Shown: positions 1 through 9,162, counted from the stretch's first letter. The stretch: 64,000 bases of DNA from Vibrio sp. Isolate34 (GCF_022397915.1 NZ_JAKEUO010000007.1:167150-231149), one strand, 5' to 3'. A program made the numbers and translations. The notes: generated by a model not told the origin, from the sequence alone.

Positions 1-736
1 CGAAGTTCTTTGAGCAAGAGGTAGTAATTAACATCTCTTCCACGTTGTTCGCCATATGTTGAAGACCTTTCGCGTCTTCTTCTAGGCCGTCACCAAAGCC
101 TTGGTAAGCAATATCAACGAACGGTAAGAAACCATTCTTTTGCGATAACTTAGTGATTTCCTGCCACGCTTCAAAGTCGATGTCGGCACCCGTTGGGTTA
201 TGACAGCAACCGTGCAGTAGTACCACGTCTGATGGACCCGCTTTTGAAAGGTCATCCAACATTTTTGCAGTATCAACTTGCTTCGTTTCAGGACTGAAGT
301 AATTGTAGTAGCGAACTTTTAAGCCTGCCGCTTCCATCACCGGTTTGTGGTTAACGTAGCTTGGGTTTGAAATCCAAACTGTGGTATCGGGTTGAGAAAC
401 TTTCATTAAGTCACCCAACATACGAAGTGCACCACTTGCACCCGGTGTTTGAATCGCTGCAACGCGATCCATTGCAGAAGTCCCTTTAAGCAGCAGATCA
501 ACCATGCTCTGGTTGAACTCTTCACAGCCTGCTAGGCCAACGTAAGCTTTGGTTTTCTGAGTCTCAACAACGATATCTTGAGCCTTAGACACGGCCTTCA
601 TGATCGGTGTTTCGCCTTGGTCGTTTTTGTAAACGCCAATGCCTAAATCGACTTTATCAGTACGAGTATCGCCGCGGTAAGCAACAGAAAGAGATAGAAT
701 TGGATCTAAAGTTGGTTTTGGTAGATGTGAAAACAT
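1..736 (-). CDS. Aromatic/aspartate amino acid aminotransferase (3' end off window)
   Basis: PLP-dependent class I aminotransferase that exchanges the amino group between aromatic amino acids or aspartate and 2-oxoglutarate in the cytoplasm. The N-terminal 245 residues are present, from MFSHLPKPTLDPILSLS onward. Visible family motifs are HGCCHNPTGAD (substrate and cofactor Asn), FVDIAYQGFGDG (Asp and Tyr that contact PLP) and, at the window edge, SCSKNF with the Schiff-base lysine at about residue 243. The full protein should be near 396 residues, so roughly 150 are missing. AAAGGG lies upstream of the chosen ATG. Sequence alone does not settle whether it is TyrB or AspC. The next gene upstream is nrdG, separated by a terminator, so it should have its own promoter in 737-920. 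Confidence 0.93.
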   Translation of the reverse strand, partial: MFSHLPKPTLDPILSLSVAYRGDTRTDKVDLGIGVYKNDQGETPIMKAVSKAQDIVVETQKTKAYVGLAGCEEFNQSMVDLLLKGTSAMDRVAAIQTPGASGALRMLGDLMKVSQPDTTVWISNPSYVNHKPVMEAAGLKVRYYNYFSPETKQVDTAKMLDDLSKAGPSDVVLLHGCCHNPTGADIDFEAWQEITKLSQKNGFLPFVDIAYQGFGDGLEEDAKGLQHMANNVEEMLITTSCSKNF

Positions 737-920
737 GAAAGTCACAACCCTTTGAAATTCAAGTAATGGCCTCCAAGTTATCATTTTATTTACAATTTAA
801 GAAACAGAAATTCATCAAAGTTTTGATTTTTAGGAGATAACTCTAGTCGAGACCGGTGCAATCTAATATTCCCTATTCCATATAGTTCAATATTCAATCA
901 ATTTACAAATTTAGAACGTC

Positions 921-957
921 ATAAAATAAAACAGCCTCAGCAGAGAAGCTGAGGCTA
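921..957 (-). terminator. Intrinsic terminator after nrdDG
   Basis: A 9-bp perfect stem (933-941 with 948-956, AGCCTCAGC/GCTGAGGCT) is followed on the minus strand by TTTTATTTTA. It lies just past the nrdG stop codon and closes the nrdDG transcript before the aminotransferase. Confidence 0.85.
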
Positions 958-1001
958 CTAATTTGCGCCAATGTAGTATGACGTTAACTAACGAAAGTCC
1001 A

Positions 1002-1469
1002 CTAGAGCCGGAACCGATGAATAATTTGGTTTGAACTGCCACGCCAATCTAACATCGGATCCGCTTTATCTTGTTCGAAACGACCATCAATCAAAGTATC
1101 AACATATTCAAGCACTTGCTTCTGATTTTCGTCGAGTTCGTCGAGTTCGTAACCCGTCCACATCCAGATGTCTTTGCCTTCACATTCTGCTTTTACACGC
1201 TGAACAAGCTTAAGCACTTCAGACACGTTTGCAGGATGCAAAGGATCACCACCAGAAAGCGACAAGCCACGACGCTTAATTCGCGGATCATTCAGATCAG
1301 CAATAATGTGGTCTTGAAGTTCTTGAGTGAACAAATGCCCAGAATCCAACCTTTGCGTCGATTGGTTATAACACCCACGGCACTGGTGTACACAACCTGA
1401 CACAAACAAGGTGCAACGTGTGCCTGGGCCGTTTACAACGTCGATTGGGTGGTATTGATGATAATTCAT
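1002..1469 (-). CDS. nrdG: Anaerobic ribonucleotide reductase activating protein NrdG
   Basis: Radical-SAM enzyme that uses S-adenosylmethionine and a [4Fe-4S] cluster to create the glycyl radical on NrdD under anoxia. The cluster motif is CVHQCRGC, residues 26-33 (CX3CX2C), preceded by the usual GPGTRCTLFVSG. A glycine-rich LSGGDPLHP stretch follows, and WMWTGY is in the middle. At 155 residues it is close to E. coli NrdG (154). It lies 155 bases downstream of nrdD in the same direction and ahead of a strong terminator, so the two are very probably co-transcribed. The 1470-1624 spacer shows no separate promoter I would defend. Confidence 0.97.
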   Translation of the reverse strand: MNYHQYHPIDVVNGPGTRCTLFVSGCVHQCRGCYNQSTQRLDSGHLFTQELQDHIIADLNDPRIKRRGLSLSGGDPLHPANVSEVLKLVQRVKAECEGKDIWMWTGYELDELDENQKQVLEYVDTLIDGRFEQDKADPMLDWRGSSNQIIHRFRL

Positions 1470-1624
1470 AAGGCAGTATTGAAAACTCGTTATTGCTTAA
1501 TAGTTTGAAGTGAAGTGCTGTCACAGCTGAAGCGAAAGAATTGGTATCGACATAGCATCGATACCAATCTTATTTCTTGAAACGTAGCTCTTCTAAGTAA
1601 GCTAGCTAATGATCTTAGAGCTTA

Positions 1625-3748
1625 CTAAAGATGCTTCACGCGGCGTTTAACTTCTTCTTGCTTACCGAAGTTAAATGGTCGTGCATCTGGGCTACCAAGG
1701 TAACCACAAACACGACGTGTTACCGATACTTTGGTTGAGTCATGGTTGCCACACTTAGGACACGTAAAGCCCTTGCTTGTACAATCAAATTCACCGTTGT
1801 AACCACACTCGTAGCACTCATCAATTGGCGTGTTGGTGCCGTAGTAAGGAACGCGCGTATAGCTGTAATCCCATACGTTTTCTAATGCTTCGATGTTCTT
1901 CTGCATGTTCGGGAACTCACCGTAACAGATGAAACCGCCGCTAGAAATTTCAGGATAAGGCATCTCGAAATCGATCTTGTCGTATGGGTTCACTTTCTTC
2001 TGCACATCTAAGTGGAAGCTGTTGGTGTAATAACCACGGTCTGTTACGCCATCAATCACACCAAACTCTTTGGTATCGATGCTGCAGAAGCGGCTACATA
2101 GGTTTTCACTTGGTGTGCCGTATAGGCTGAATGCGTAACCTGTCTCTTTCGTCCAAGATTCCACTTCACGTTTCATGTACTCCACCAGCTCAAGCGCTTT
2201 AGCACGCATTTCGCCATCGTCGTAAAGGTGAACGTCTGTGCCGTAAAGGGCAGTCATCGCTTCGTGAATACCAATGTAACCAAGAGAAACAGAAGCACGG
2301 CCGTTCTTGAAGATATCGGCAATAGAGTCGTCGGCTTTCAAACGAACGCCACACGCACCTTCCATATATAGGATTGGAGCAACACGTGCTTTCACGTTTT
2401 CTAGACGAGAGATACGAGTTTCTAGAGCACGACGAGCCAACTTCAGTTTTTCATCAAGCAGTTCGTAGAACTTAGCCATATCTTGCTTCGCGTTAATCGC
2501 AATACGTGGCAAGTTCAAGCTAACTACACCTAAGTTGTTACGGCCTTCATGAATCAACTCACCATTTTCTTCGTATGTATTCAAGAAGCTACGACAGCCC
2601 ATAGGCGTTTTGAATGACCCTGTCACTTCTACTACTTTGTCATAGTTAAGAATGTCTGGGTACATACGCTTAGACGCACACTCAAGCGCTAGTTGCTTGA
2701 TGTCGTAGTTTGGATCTTGCTTCTGGTGGTTCAAACCATCTTTGATTGCAAAAACCAGTTTAGGGAACACGGCTGTTTTACGGTTTTTACCCAAACCTGC
2801 AATGCGGTTTTTCAGAATAGACTGCTGGATAAGTTTCGAACCCCAGCTTTCGCCTAGACCAAAACCAAACGTTACGAATGGAGTTTGACCGTTAGCTGTG
2901 TGCAGCGTGTTTACTTCGTACTCTAGAGATTGGAACGCGTCGTAGCACTCTTTCTCTGTACGAGAGATAGCAAAAGCTTCTGGGCTATGAATATCCCACT
3001 CTTTCGCTAACGATAAATGCTTCTCGTAACTCGCCATTACGTAAGGTTCTAAGACCTCATCGATACGGTTAATCGTAGTACCGCCGTAAATGTGGCTCGC
3101 TACTTGCGCGATGATCTGCGCGGTTACCGCTGTTGCCGTAGAAATAGACTTAGGCGTGTCGATTTCCGCGTTACCCATCTTGAAGCCATGCGTTAACATG
3201 CCTTTCAGATCGATAAGCATACAGTTAAACATTGGGAAGAACGGTGCGTAGTCTAGGTCGTGGTAGTGAATATCACCACACTCGTGAGCTTGTACGATGT
3301 CACGCGGCAAAATATGGGTTTTCGCATAGTGTTTAGCCACGATACCCGCCAGCAGGTCACGCTGAGTTGGGATAACTTTGCCATCTTTATTGGCATTCTC
3401 ATTGATCAGATCAACATTGCTTTCTTCGATCAAACCTTCGATTTCACGCGTTAAAGCGCTTTGCTTTTCACGTGCAATGTCGCGGTCATGACGATATTCA
3501 ATGTAGGCACGAGCCAGAGACTTATATGGTCCCTGCATTAGCTCGTTCTCGACCATAGTTTGAATTTCAGAGATATGAACTTCATCGTAGTCTTCGAGCT
3601 TCAACTCAACTGCTAATGCCACATTCAGTGCATAAATAGCAATTTCCTGATCGGCTTTGTCTGATGCTGCTTCCACTGCAGCTTGGATGCGATCTCTACT
3701 GAATGGAGCTCTTGAGCCATCACGCTTGATTACGATTGATTTCACCAC
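1625..3748 (-). CDS. nrdD: Anaerobic ribonucleoside-triphosphate reductase NrdD
   Basis: Class III (oxygen-sensitive) ribonucleotide reductase that makes dNTPs from NTPs during anaerobic growth. Residues 1-95 form an ATP-cone allosteric domain (VIKRDGSRAPFSRDRI). The catalytic glycyl-radical domain follows. Near the C-terminus is a zinc-binding four-cysteine site (CYECG and CPKCG), then the radical motif RVCGYLG with the radical glycine at about residue 682. At 707 residues it is normal for the family (E. coli 712). The start is supported by the ATP-cone opening MVKSIVIKRDG. It is activated by NrdG downstream. FNR- and NrdR-like sites in the upstream spacer suggest induction by low oxygen and repression when dNTPs are plentiful. 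Confidence 0.98.
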   Translation of the reverse strand: MVKSIVIKRDGSRAPFSRDRIQAAVEAASDKADQEIAIYALNVALAVELKLEDYDEVHISEIQTMVENELMQGPYKSLARAYIEYRHDRDIAREKQSALTREIEGLIEESNVDLINENANKDGKVIPTQRDLLAGIVAKHYAKTHILPRDIVQAHECGDIHYHDLDYAPFFPMFNCMLIDLKGMLTHGFKMGNAEIDTPKSISTATAVTAQIIAQVASHIYGGTTINRIDEVLEPYVMASYEKHLSLAKEWDIHSPEAFAISRTEKECYDAFQSLEYEVNTLHTANGQTPFVTFGFGLGESWGSKLIQQSILKNRIAGLGKNRKTAVFPKLVFAIKDGLNHQKQDPNYDIKQLALECASKRMYPDILNYDKVVEVTGSFKTPMGCRSFLNTYEENGELIHEGRNNLGVVSLNLPRIAINAKQDMAKFYELLDEKLKLARRALETRISRLENVKARVAPILYMEGACGVRLKADDSIADIFKNGRASVSLGYIGIHEAMTALYGTDVHLYDDGEMRAKALELVEYMKREVESWTKETGYAFSLYGTPSENLCSRFCSIDTKEFGVIDGVTDRGYYTNSFHLDVQKKVNPYDKIDFEMPYPEISSGGFICYGEFPNMQKNIEALENVWDYSYTRVPYYGTNTPIDECYECGYNGEFDCTSKGFTCPKCGNHDSTKVSVTRRVCGYLGSPDARPFNFGKQEEVKRRVKHL

Positions 3749-3787
3749 TTCTCCTTACTCTTGAGGTATTCACAGACTTATCCACAA

Positions 3788-3836
3788 ACACACTATATAG
3801 AGCGATTTGTTGTTTAACTAACACTAGATATTGTGG
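3788..3836 (-). promoter_or_regulatory. Pair of NrdR-box-like sequences upstream of nrdD
   Basis: Two 16-base near-palindromes, ACACACTATATAGAGC (3788-3803) and ACACTAGATATTGTGG (3821-3836), both resemble the NrdR consensus ACACWATATATWGTGT. Their centres are about 33 bases apart, close to the three-turn spacing known for paired NrdR boxes. They lie 40-90 bases upstream of the nrdD start. NrdR is the dATP/ATP-sensing repressor of ribonucleotide reductase genes, so the location fits. Assignment is by eye only. Confidence 0.68.
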
Positions 3837-3867
3837 CGTATTTAACGAGAACCACCAACTTTGAGTA

Positions 3868-3881
3868 TTGATTTGGATCAA
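3868..3881 (-). promoter_or_regulatory. FNR site upstream of nrdD
   Basis: TTGATTTGGATCAA matches the FNR consensus TTGATnnnnATCAA at all ten defined positions. It lies 120 bases upstream of the nrdD start and predicts anaerobic activation. The site is symmetric. The divergent endonuclease gene starts 168 bases away on the other side, so an effect there is also possible. Confidence 0.82.
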
Positions 3882-4048
3882 TAAAAAGAGAACGCTGACT
3901 AAGATCAATTCAATATTATTACGCTAGTTCTCAAGTCGAAAAGAAACAATGTAACAATAAAAAAACTGCTAAAAAGAGTTGAATTTTTGGTAAGTGTTGT
4001 AGGATAACGGCTCATCAATATTGGAAGACAAAATTAGGGATATTTGGC

Positions 4049-4924
4049 ATGAAACGACTTCGAAACTGGATAATATTGGGTTGCTTACTCAGTAGCTACG
4101 CATTTGCTGAACCTTTGACCATATCCAGTTGGAATATCGAATGGTTATCAACCAACGAGGCTGTGAATAAGTTTTCCGCCCAACGTGATCAAGCCGATTT
4201 CGATAAACTTGAAGAATACTTTCAATCCTTAGATGCGGATGTGGTTGCGTTTCAAGAAGTCGATGACGCAGATGCCATTCAGCGCGTGGCTGGCAATCAA
4301 TATAAGATCTTAATGTCCGACCGAGCATTACCAGAAAATAGTAACCATCAGTTCAAAGAAGTGAATCAATACACTGGCTTTGCGGTTCGTAAAGGAATCA
4401 CACTGACCGACTACGCTGACTTCCCTCTGGAATCGAGTACTAACAGCAAGCTTAGGTTTGCCAGCTATGTGGTCGTTGAAACAGGCTCAAAACCAATTCA
4501 CATGTTGTCTGTGCATTTAAAGGCAGGCTGCAGCGGCGCGTATAAGTCGAACCGCGATTGTTCACGCCTAAAAGATCAAGCTCAACAACTGAATAAGTGG
4601 ATACAACAAAGAGAACGTAACGGTGAAGACTATGCGATCTTAGGTGACTTCAACCATAACCTATCCTACTCAAGAGATTGGATGTGGAAGGATTTAACTG
4701 AAAACACGGATGCTCGTTTAGCGACAAGAAAGACCCGTGCGGACTGTAAGGTTCGCTCAAATCGTAATAACCACCGCACACACCAATTCCGCTCTGTAAT
4801 AGACCACATTGTCGTTAGCGACTCATTGAGTGCGTCACCTGCGAAGCAAAAGGTATTTAAAACGCAAGATGTGCTGGATTACAAACTCAGCGACCACTGC
4901 CCAGTATCAACGACCATCAAATAG
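4049..4924 (+). CDS. Secreted endonuclease/exonuclease/phosphatase-family protein
   Basis: Member of the DNase I-like EEP superfamily. A signal peptide (about residues 1-20, ending AFA) is followed directly by the fold opening SSWNIEWL. Then come the metal-ligand motif ADVVAFQEVDD (catalytic Glu), a central LSVHLKAGC segment (catalytic His), GDFNHN (Asp and Asn) and C-terminal SDHCPV (catalytic Asp-His). All catalytic motifs are intact. The substrate may be extracellular nucleic acid or a phosphoester, and sequence does not decide which. At 291 residues it is typical. It is divergent from nrdD and ends before a terminator hairpin shared with the convergent YeeE pair. It is monocistronic. Confidence 0.88.
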   Translation: MKRLRNWIILGCLLSSYAFAEPLTISSWNIEWLSTNEAVNKFSAQRDQADFDKLEEYFQSLDADVVAFQEVDDADAIQRVAGNQYKILMSDRALPENSNHQFKEVNQYTGFAVRKGITLTDYADFPLESSTNSKLRFASYVVVETGSKPIHMLSVHLKAGCSGAYKSNRDCSRLKDQAQQLNKWIQQRERNGEDYAILGDFNHNLSYSRDWMWKDLTENTDARLATRKTRADCKVRSNRNNHRTHQFRSVIDHIVVSDSLSASPAKQKVFKTQDVLDYKLSDHCPVSTTIK

Positions 4925-4937
4925 TCGATAGAGATGT

Positions 4938-4982
4938 AAAAAGAGGCTGACTAGCTTTGTAACTAAAGCGCGTCAGCCTCTC
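4938..4982 (-). terminator. Terminator between convergent genes
   Basis: Stem GAGGCTGAC (4943-4951) / GTCAGCCTC (4972-4980), with a secondary GCTTT/AAAGC pairing inside the loop. The T tract (CTCTTTTTAC) lies on the minus strand, so it best serves the YeeE/YedE pair. Confidence 0.78.
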
Positions 4983-5025
4983 AAATGCTCATATCAAGCC
5001 TACTCGATAAGCGATAGGTTTAACG

Positions 5026-5457
5026 TTAGCAAGTTTTATTTGTTCGACCTGCAAACCACATTCCCGCCAGCATGCTTATCATAAACACCCACACGGTTGG
5101 GTTACCGCCACTGAGACTCGTCACCGCTGGCCCTGGACAAAAGCCTGCAAGCCCCCAACCAAGTCCAAACGCTGCTGAACCGAGAATCAACTTTCTGTCG
5201 ATTAGCGGGTTGTTACGGCTATCTAGCGGCTCACCATTAAACGCTTTATCACGCTTTTTAATAACTAGGTGGTAAAACGGAGCGAACACCAGTAACGCGC
5301 CACCCATCACGAATGCCAAGCTGATATCCCAATTGCCGGTAACATCTAAGAAACCAAGTACTTTGTTCGGGTCAACCATGCCAGAGATGATCATGCCAGA
5401 GCCAAAAAGAATACCTGCGACCAAACCGATAACGATAGTAAATGAAGCGTTTTTCAT
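5026..5457 (-). CDS. YeeE/YedE-family (DUF6691) membrane protein, C-terminal half-transporter
   Basis: Inner-membrane protein of 143 residues with about four hydrophobic segments. It carries the conserved GFCPGPA motif (about residues 105-111) typical of the DUF6691 half of two-gene YeeE/YedE systems. YeeE-type proteins take up thiosulfate or related sulfur species, passing substrate along conserved cysteines. Its start overlaps the stop of the upstream half-gene (TAATG), so translation is probably coupled and the two halves probably form one transporter. No rhodanese or regulator gene is adjacent, so the sulfur substrate is inferred from the family only. Confidence 0.87.
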   Translation of the reverse strand: MKNASFTIVIGLVAGILFGSGMIISGMVDPNKVLGFLDVTGNWDISLAFVMGGALLVFAPFYHLVIKKRDKAFNGEPLDSRNNPLIDRKLILGSAAFGLGWGLAGFCPGPAVTSLSGGNPTVWVFMISMLAGMWFAGRTNKTC

Positions 5458-5918
5458 TATGCCCCCAAGCCAATCAGATTCTTGATAAACACGGTTACGA
5501 TTGCCACACCCATAAATACACAGGTCGCGACAATAGAACGTTTAGATAAACGAGCCATTCCGACAATGCCATGGCCGCTAGTACAACCGTTCGCTGTTTT
5601 AGTACCTAAGCCCACCAGAAGGCCAGCAATAATCACTAAAGCGAGATTCATCTCTTCTAACTGTGGAAGTTGGTAGCCCGTCGGAATCAATAGCCAACCG
5701 CTTACGACCATTCCCACAACAAAAGCGATGCGCCAGTGTTTTTCGGTGTTTGATGTATCCGCATCTTTACGTTCTTTGTTACTGGTGCCAGTTGGCAATA
5801 ATCGGCTGACAATGCCACTAATGCCCGCAACTCGGCCAATCCCCAACATTAAAACAATGGCCGACACGCCTAACAACATGCCACCGAAAAAAGCATCCCA
5901 AGGAATCAAATTAAGCAC
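5457..5918 (-). CDS. YeeE/YedE-family membrane protein, N-terminal half-transporter
   Basis: Inner-membrane protein of 153 residues with about four membrane segments. It contains NGCTSGHGIVGMARLS, the cysteine motif of the YeeE/YedE sulfur-transport family. A cytoplasmic loop (KERKDADTSNTEKHWR, about residues 48-63) separates the hydrophobic parts. It is the first gene of a two-gene operon with the DUF6691 partner. Single-chain YeeE proteins contain both halves, so here the transporter is split. The upstream spacer to the glycosyltransferase terminator is AT-rich and presumably holds the promoter. Confidence 0.87.
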   Translation of the reverse strand: MLNLIPWDAFFGGMLLGVSAIVLMLGIGRVAGISGIVSRLLPTGTSNKERKDADTSNTEKHWRIAFVVGMVVSGWLLIPTGYQLPQLEEMNLALVIIAGLLVGLGTKTANGCTSGHGIVGMARLSKRSIVATCVFMGVAIVTVFIKNLIGLGA

Positions 5919-6062
5919 AGACCTCTCCTATCCACAAACATCATAAACTCATAACAACCCATAAATTAGAGTTTACTAATAAATATAAATTAGTCAATGC
6001 TAATGTAAATTCCCTCGCTTATGCTTATGTTTGTTTGATTTACTATCCAACCAGTACAAAAC

Positions 6063-6098
6063 CACAAAAAAAGCCCTTAGGCGTTAACCTAAGGGCTT
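6063..6098 (-). terminator. Intrinsic terminator after glycosyltransferase gene
   Basis: Strong stem AAGCCCTTAGG (6071-6081) with its complement ending at 6097, followed on the minus strand by TTTTTTT. It ends the transcript of the glycosyltransferase gene. Confidence 0.88.
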
Positions 6099-6124
6099 AT
6101 GATTTCATTTGAGCTGTATAACAG

Positions 6125-7357
6125 TTACTTAGCCTTGTTCTTTTCAGCTATCCACTGAGACATATACTTGGTACTTGCCATGCTGTGGTGCTTTAGCATC
6201 GAACCAAAGAAGTTATCCAGTCGATGAGATTCAAGTTCAGAATCTAGCGTAGTCAATCGCTCGATCAATTTGTCACCCAGTTGATTCTGCTCGTAGTGTG
6301 CTTCAAGAATTGAGTAACATTGGCTTTGAGCCTTGAGCCACCTCTCTTCATCTTTATAGAGAGTGACAGCATGTTCAACAAACTCGTCGATATCATCAGC
6401 AACTGCACCTGGCCATTGCAGTTCGCCTTGCGGTAGCATGCCTTCACTGCCGATCTCGCTGGTTACATTCGGAGTTTGTAGCTTCATCGCATCTAGCAGC
6501 TTGCCTTTAATGCCAGCACCAAAACGTAATGGAGCAACACAAACACGCGCATCTTCCATCACTTCTTGAGCGTCTTTCGCCCAACCTTTGATATGGAAAC
6601 CGGTTTTAGGGTTATGCAAAGCCGTTGCTTTCGGAGGCGGATAAGATCCGTAAATATGAAGTTCAGTGTCAGGTAACTGCTTACGAATCTTCGGCCAAAT
6701 CTTCTGTAACTGAAGCACAGCATCCCAGTTAGGCGCATGTCTAAAGTTACCTATCGTCATGAAATGCTTACGCTCTTCATAGCTTTTCGTACTTTCAGGC
6801 AGCGTAGTGAGATCAACCATGAAAGGTAGATGATGTAATAACTTTGGATCGATATTGAACTCAGATTGCAGCAATTCCATCTCGTAGCTTGAGATGATCA
6901 ACGAAAGATCACAGCGTAGAATCGCGGCAATTTCACGTTTCGCCAAATCACTGTACAGGTGCTCTTTCGTTAACTCTGTCTCTTTCTTAACAGCTTCATG
7001 TCGAGCATTACGCAGAAACTGTAAGTCTTCCGTATCCAGTAACTTAAAGGCATTCGGACATACCTTCTCAACACGCCAACCGAACTGCTCTTCCATCATG
7101 AAACGGTCAAACATAACAACGTCCGGTTGCAACTCTTCGATGTACTGGTCAAAGCTATCGCAATTTAGCTGAATAGATTGGCTTGTGATGCCCTCTTCAG
7201 AGAGATCAATCATGTGCTCGGTTTCTTGAGCTGGCGTTGCGAACTCAACAGACCAACCTTGTCTCTTAAATAGACGTAAAAGAGACATCATATGGCTGCC
7301 AGCCGCCGATGAATTCGGTTCTGGCCATACGTAGCCAATTGCTAAAACTTTCTTCAA
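6125..7357 (-). CDS. Glycosyltransferase, family 4-like
   Basis: Cytoplasmic GT-B fold glycosyltransferase of 410 residues. The N-terminal Rossmann half opens with VLAIGYVWPEPNSSAAGSHM. The C-terminal half carries the nucleotide-sugar site: TIGNFRHAPNWDAV, then HIYGSYPP and a loop VCVAPLRFGAGIKGKLLDAM (family 4 pattern) followed by PNVTSEIGSEGM. Acceptor and donor cannot be told from sequence. No polysaccharide cluster is nearby, so it looks like a stand-alone gene. The ATG at 7357 opens directly on the Rossmann strand, which supports this start. A terminator lies just downstream. Confidence 0.83.
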   Translation of the reverse strand: MKKVLAIGYVWPEPNSSAAGSHMMSLLRLFKRQGWSVEFATPAQETEHMIDLSEEGITSQSIQLNCDSFDQYIEELQPDVVMFDRFMMEEQFGWRVEKVCPNAFKLLDTEDLQFLRNARHEAVKKETELTKEHLYSDLAKREIAAILRCDLSLIISSYEMELLQSEFNIDPKLLHHLPFMVDLTTLPESTKSYEERKHFMTIGNFRHAPNWDAVLQLQKIWPKIRKQLPDTELHIYGSYPPPKATALHNPKTGFHIKGWAKDAQEVMEDARVCVAPLRFGAGIKGKLLDAMKLQTPNVTSEIGSEGMLPQGELQWPGAVADDIDEFVEHAVTLYKDEERWLKAQSQCYSILEAHYEQNQLGDKLIERLTTLDSELESHRLDNFFGSMLKHHSMASTKYMSQWIAEKNKAK

Positions 7358-7455
7358 AACACTTCCTAAGAAATAACAAAAGGGACTGTAGAAGTCCCTA
7401 ATAAAACGTAAATCGATTTATACCGCTGATTATAATTAGTTTTAAAACTCAGCGA

Positions 7456-7938
7456 TCAGATTCGCTCACCTACATTGCGAGCTATCATAAGCACTTCATC
7501 CGCAGAGTACAGGTTCGAAATCGTCGTTTCGACTTCTGCGCCCAACGTTGATTGATAAAGCTTTTGTGCAAAGTTGTCTGCTCTGGTGGTCACTAATACA
7601 TGTTTTAGTGTCGAGCCTTGCTCTGCTAGCTTCTGCTTCACTTGCGGCAAGGAGTCTAGAACCAGCTTTTTACCCAATCCTTGCCCCTGCGCGCTCGGTA
7701 ACACAGCAAGTTGCTCTAGTTCCAAAACAGCTTCAGGTCTAAACCCACTCTTTTGCACCCAAATAATGTAGCCGACAATCTTGCCTTCGTTCTCGGCAAC
7801 GAAGTTAAGAAAGCGTGGCGCAGCATTTAAGTTACATTGTAACCAATATTTTGAGCTTTGCTGTCGGACAAAAGTAGCTTGGTGAACTAAAGCCGCCCCA
7901 TCGAGGTCGGCTTCTGTCATAAAACGAACTTGCACCAT
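7456..7938 (-). CDS. GNAT-family N-acetyltransferase
   Basis: Acetyl-CoA-dependent acyltransferase of 160 residues. The acetyl-CoA loop is visible as LAVLPSAQGQGLGKKLV (Q/RxxGxG/A), preceded by IVGYIIWVQ and an ELEQLAV strand. The acceptor is unknown. It lies 4 bases downstream of the FabH-like gene on the same strand and is very probably its operon partner, which may point to a small-molecule or acyl-related substrate. That link is inference. Confidence 0.85.
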   Translation of the reverse strand: MVQVRFMTEADLDGAALVHQATFVRQQSSKYWLQCNLNAAPRFLNFVAENEGKIVGYIIWVQKSGFRPEAVLELEQLAVLPSAQGQGLGKKLVLDSLPQVKQKLAEQGSTLKHVLVTTRADNFAQKLYQSTLGAEVETTISNLYSADEVLMIARNVGERI

Positions 7939-7942
7939 GCTG

Positions 7943-9043
7943 CTACTCGTTCTCAGAATTAGGACGCGTTTTACAGTGTAAAATGGCTCTTTCTAAAAGC
8001 TCTAAAGCCGACTTATCCGCTTCTGGCAGCTTAGCGTCCGATTGGCCTAACGGTTCAACTCTGCTACCCCATTTAATATGACCAGCACCCCAAGTTAAAC
8101 CGGCACCGAATGCCGCTACAAGGATGTTTGAGTTAGGTTTAACAAAGCCTTGCTCTAATGATTCACACAATGCAATCGGCACAGTCGCAGCCGACGTGTT
8201 GCCGTAGTTTTGAATGTTCACGAACGCTTTCTCACGTTCAATGCCCGCCATATCACACAGAGTTTGAATGATTCGGATATTTGCTTGGTGTGGAATCACA
8301 ACATCGATGTTGTCTGTTGAGATACCAGTGCGGCTCAATACTGTGTGTGCTGCTGCACCCATGCCTTTAACCGCACGTTTGAAGATCTCTTTACCTACGA
8401 AATCAAAGTCCCAGTAACCGTTATCAGCAGCGAAGCGATCCATAGAAGTACCGAACTTTGGTACTGCTAAAATATCGCGGCCTTCCGCGTCACAACCGAT
8501 TTGAGCTTCTTGCAGGCCAACTTGCTCTTCAGTGCGAGATAGAACCACAGCGCCAGCGCCATCACCGAATAGAACCGCAGTATCACGCTTGGTCCAGTCA
8601 ATGAAGAATGAAAGACGTTCTGCGCCCACAACGATCGCATTGCGGTAGTTGCCCGCTTGAATTAATCGAGTCGCAGTTTCAACACCGTAAATAAAGCCAG
8701 TACATGCCGCATTAAGGTCAAAAGCCGCTGCGCTCTTGATGCCTAGGTTCTGTTGAACTTTAGACGCAGTATTTGGAATAAGAGAGTCAGGGCTGCACGT
8801 TGCGATGATCACGAGGTCGATATCTTCGGCAGTAAGGCCAGCACACGCCATTGCGTGTTGAGCAGCAACAGTCGCTAGTTCAGAGGTATTTACATGACTG
8901 ATACGACGGTTTTCGATACCAGTTCGAGTACGAATCCACTCGTCAGACGTATCAATGAAAGTGCTTAAATCATCATTGGACAGCACGGCTGGTGGCAGAC
9001 ACTTTCCCCAGCCAGTAATCTCGGCGTAAAATTTTGTCATCAT
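7943..9043 (-). CDS. 3-oxoacyl-ACP synthase III family protein (FabH2-like)
   Basis: Condensing enzyme of the FabH family, which joins an acyl-CoA to malonyl-ACP. It has the full catalytic triad: Cys114 in [10 protein letters not shown], His in PHQANIRI and Asn in [11 protein letters not shown]. At 366 residues it is longer than housekeeping FabH (about 317). The extra 40 residues are a C-terminal tail ([17 protein letters not shown] onward). It is not in a fab cluster. Its neighbours are a GNAT gene and divergent trxC, an arrangement I recall for the second fabH paralogue on V. cholerae chromosome 2. Substrate preference is unknown. Confidence 0.88.
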   Translation of the reverse strand: MMTKFYAEITGWGKCLPPAVLSNDDLSTFIDTSDEWIRTRTGIENRRISHVNTSELATVAAQHAMACAGLTAEDIDLVIIATCSPDSLIPNTASKVQQNLGIKSAAAFDLNAACTGFIYGVETATRLIQAGNYRNAIVVGAERLSFFIDWTKRDTAVLFGDGAGAVVLSRTEEQVGLQEAQIGCDAEGRDILAVPKFGTSMDRFAADNGYWDFDFVGKEIFKRAVKGMGAAAHTVLSRTGISTDNIDVVIPHQANIRIIQTLCDMAGIEREKAFVNIQNYGNTSAATVPIALCESLEQGFVKPNSNILVAAFGAGLTWGAGHIKWGSRVEPLGQSDAKLPEADKSALELLERAILHCKTRPNSENE

Positions 9044-9162
9044 TTACCTGTTTATTGTTTGTTTTTATTTAAGTATCGTATTCTTGTTTTAAACAGTATA
9101 AGCGTTCCGTGCGTGATTCGTAAATCGCGTTAGACACGGAGTTGCAATAAAAAGAGAAAGTT

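Noticed and set aside
780..920. Possible TyrR boxes upstream of the aminotransferase
   Set aside because: Only half-sites (TGTAAA, TTTACA) in AT-rich sequence, without the 6-base spaced partner, so no call.
1071..1400. 109-codon plus-strand frame across nrdG
   Set aside because: Antisense to a clear, conserved gene with intact iron-sulfur motif; no ribosome site.
6894..7172. 92-codon plus-strand frame inside the glycosyltransferase gene
   Set aside because: Antisense shadow with low-complexity serine/arginine content and no initiation signal.
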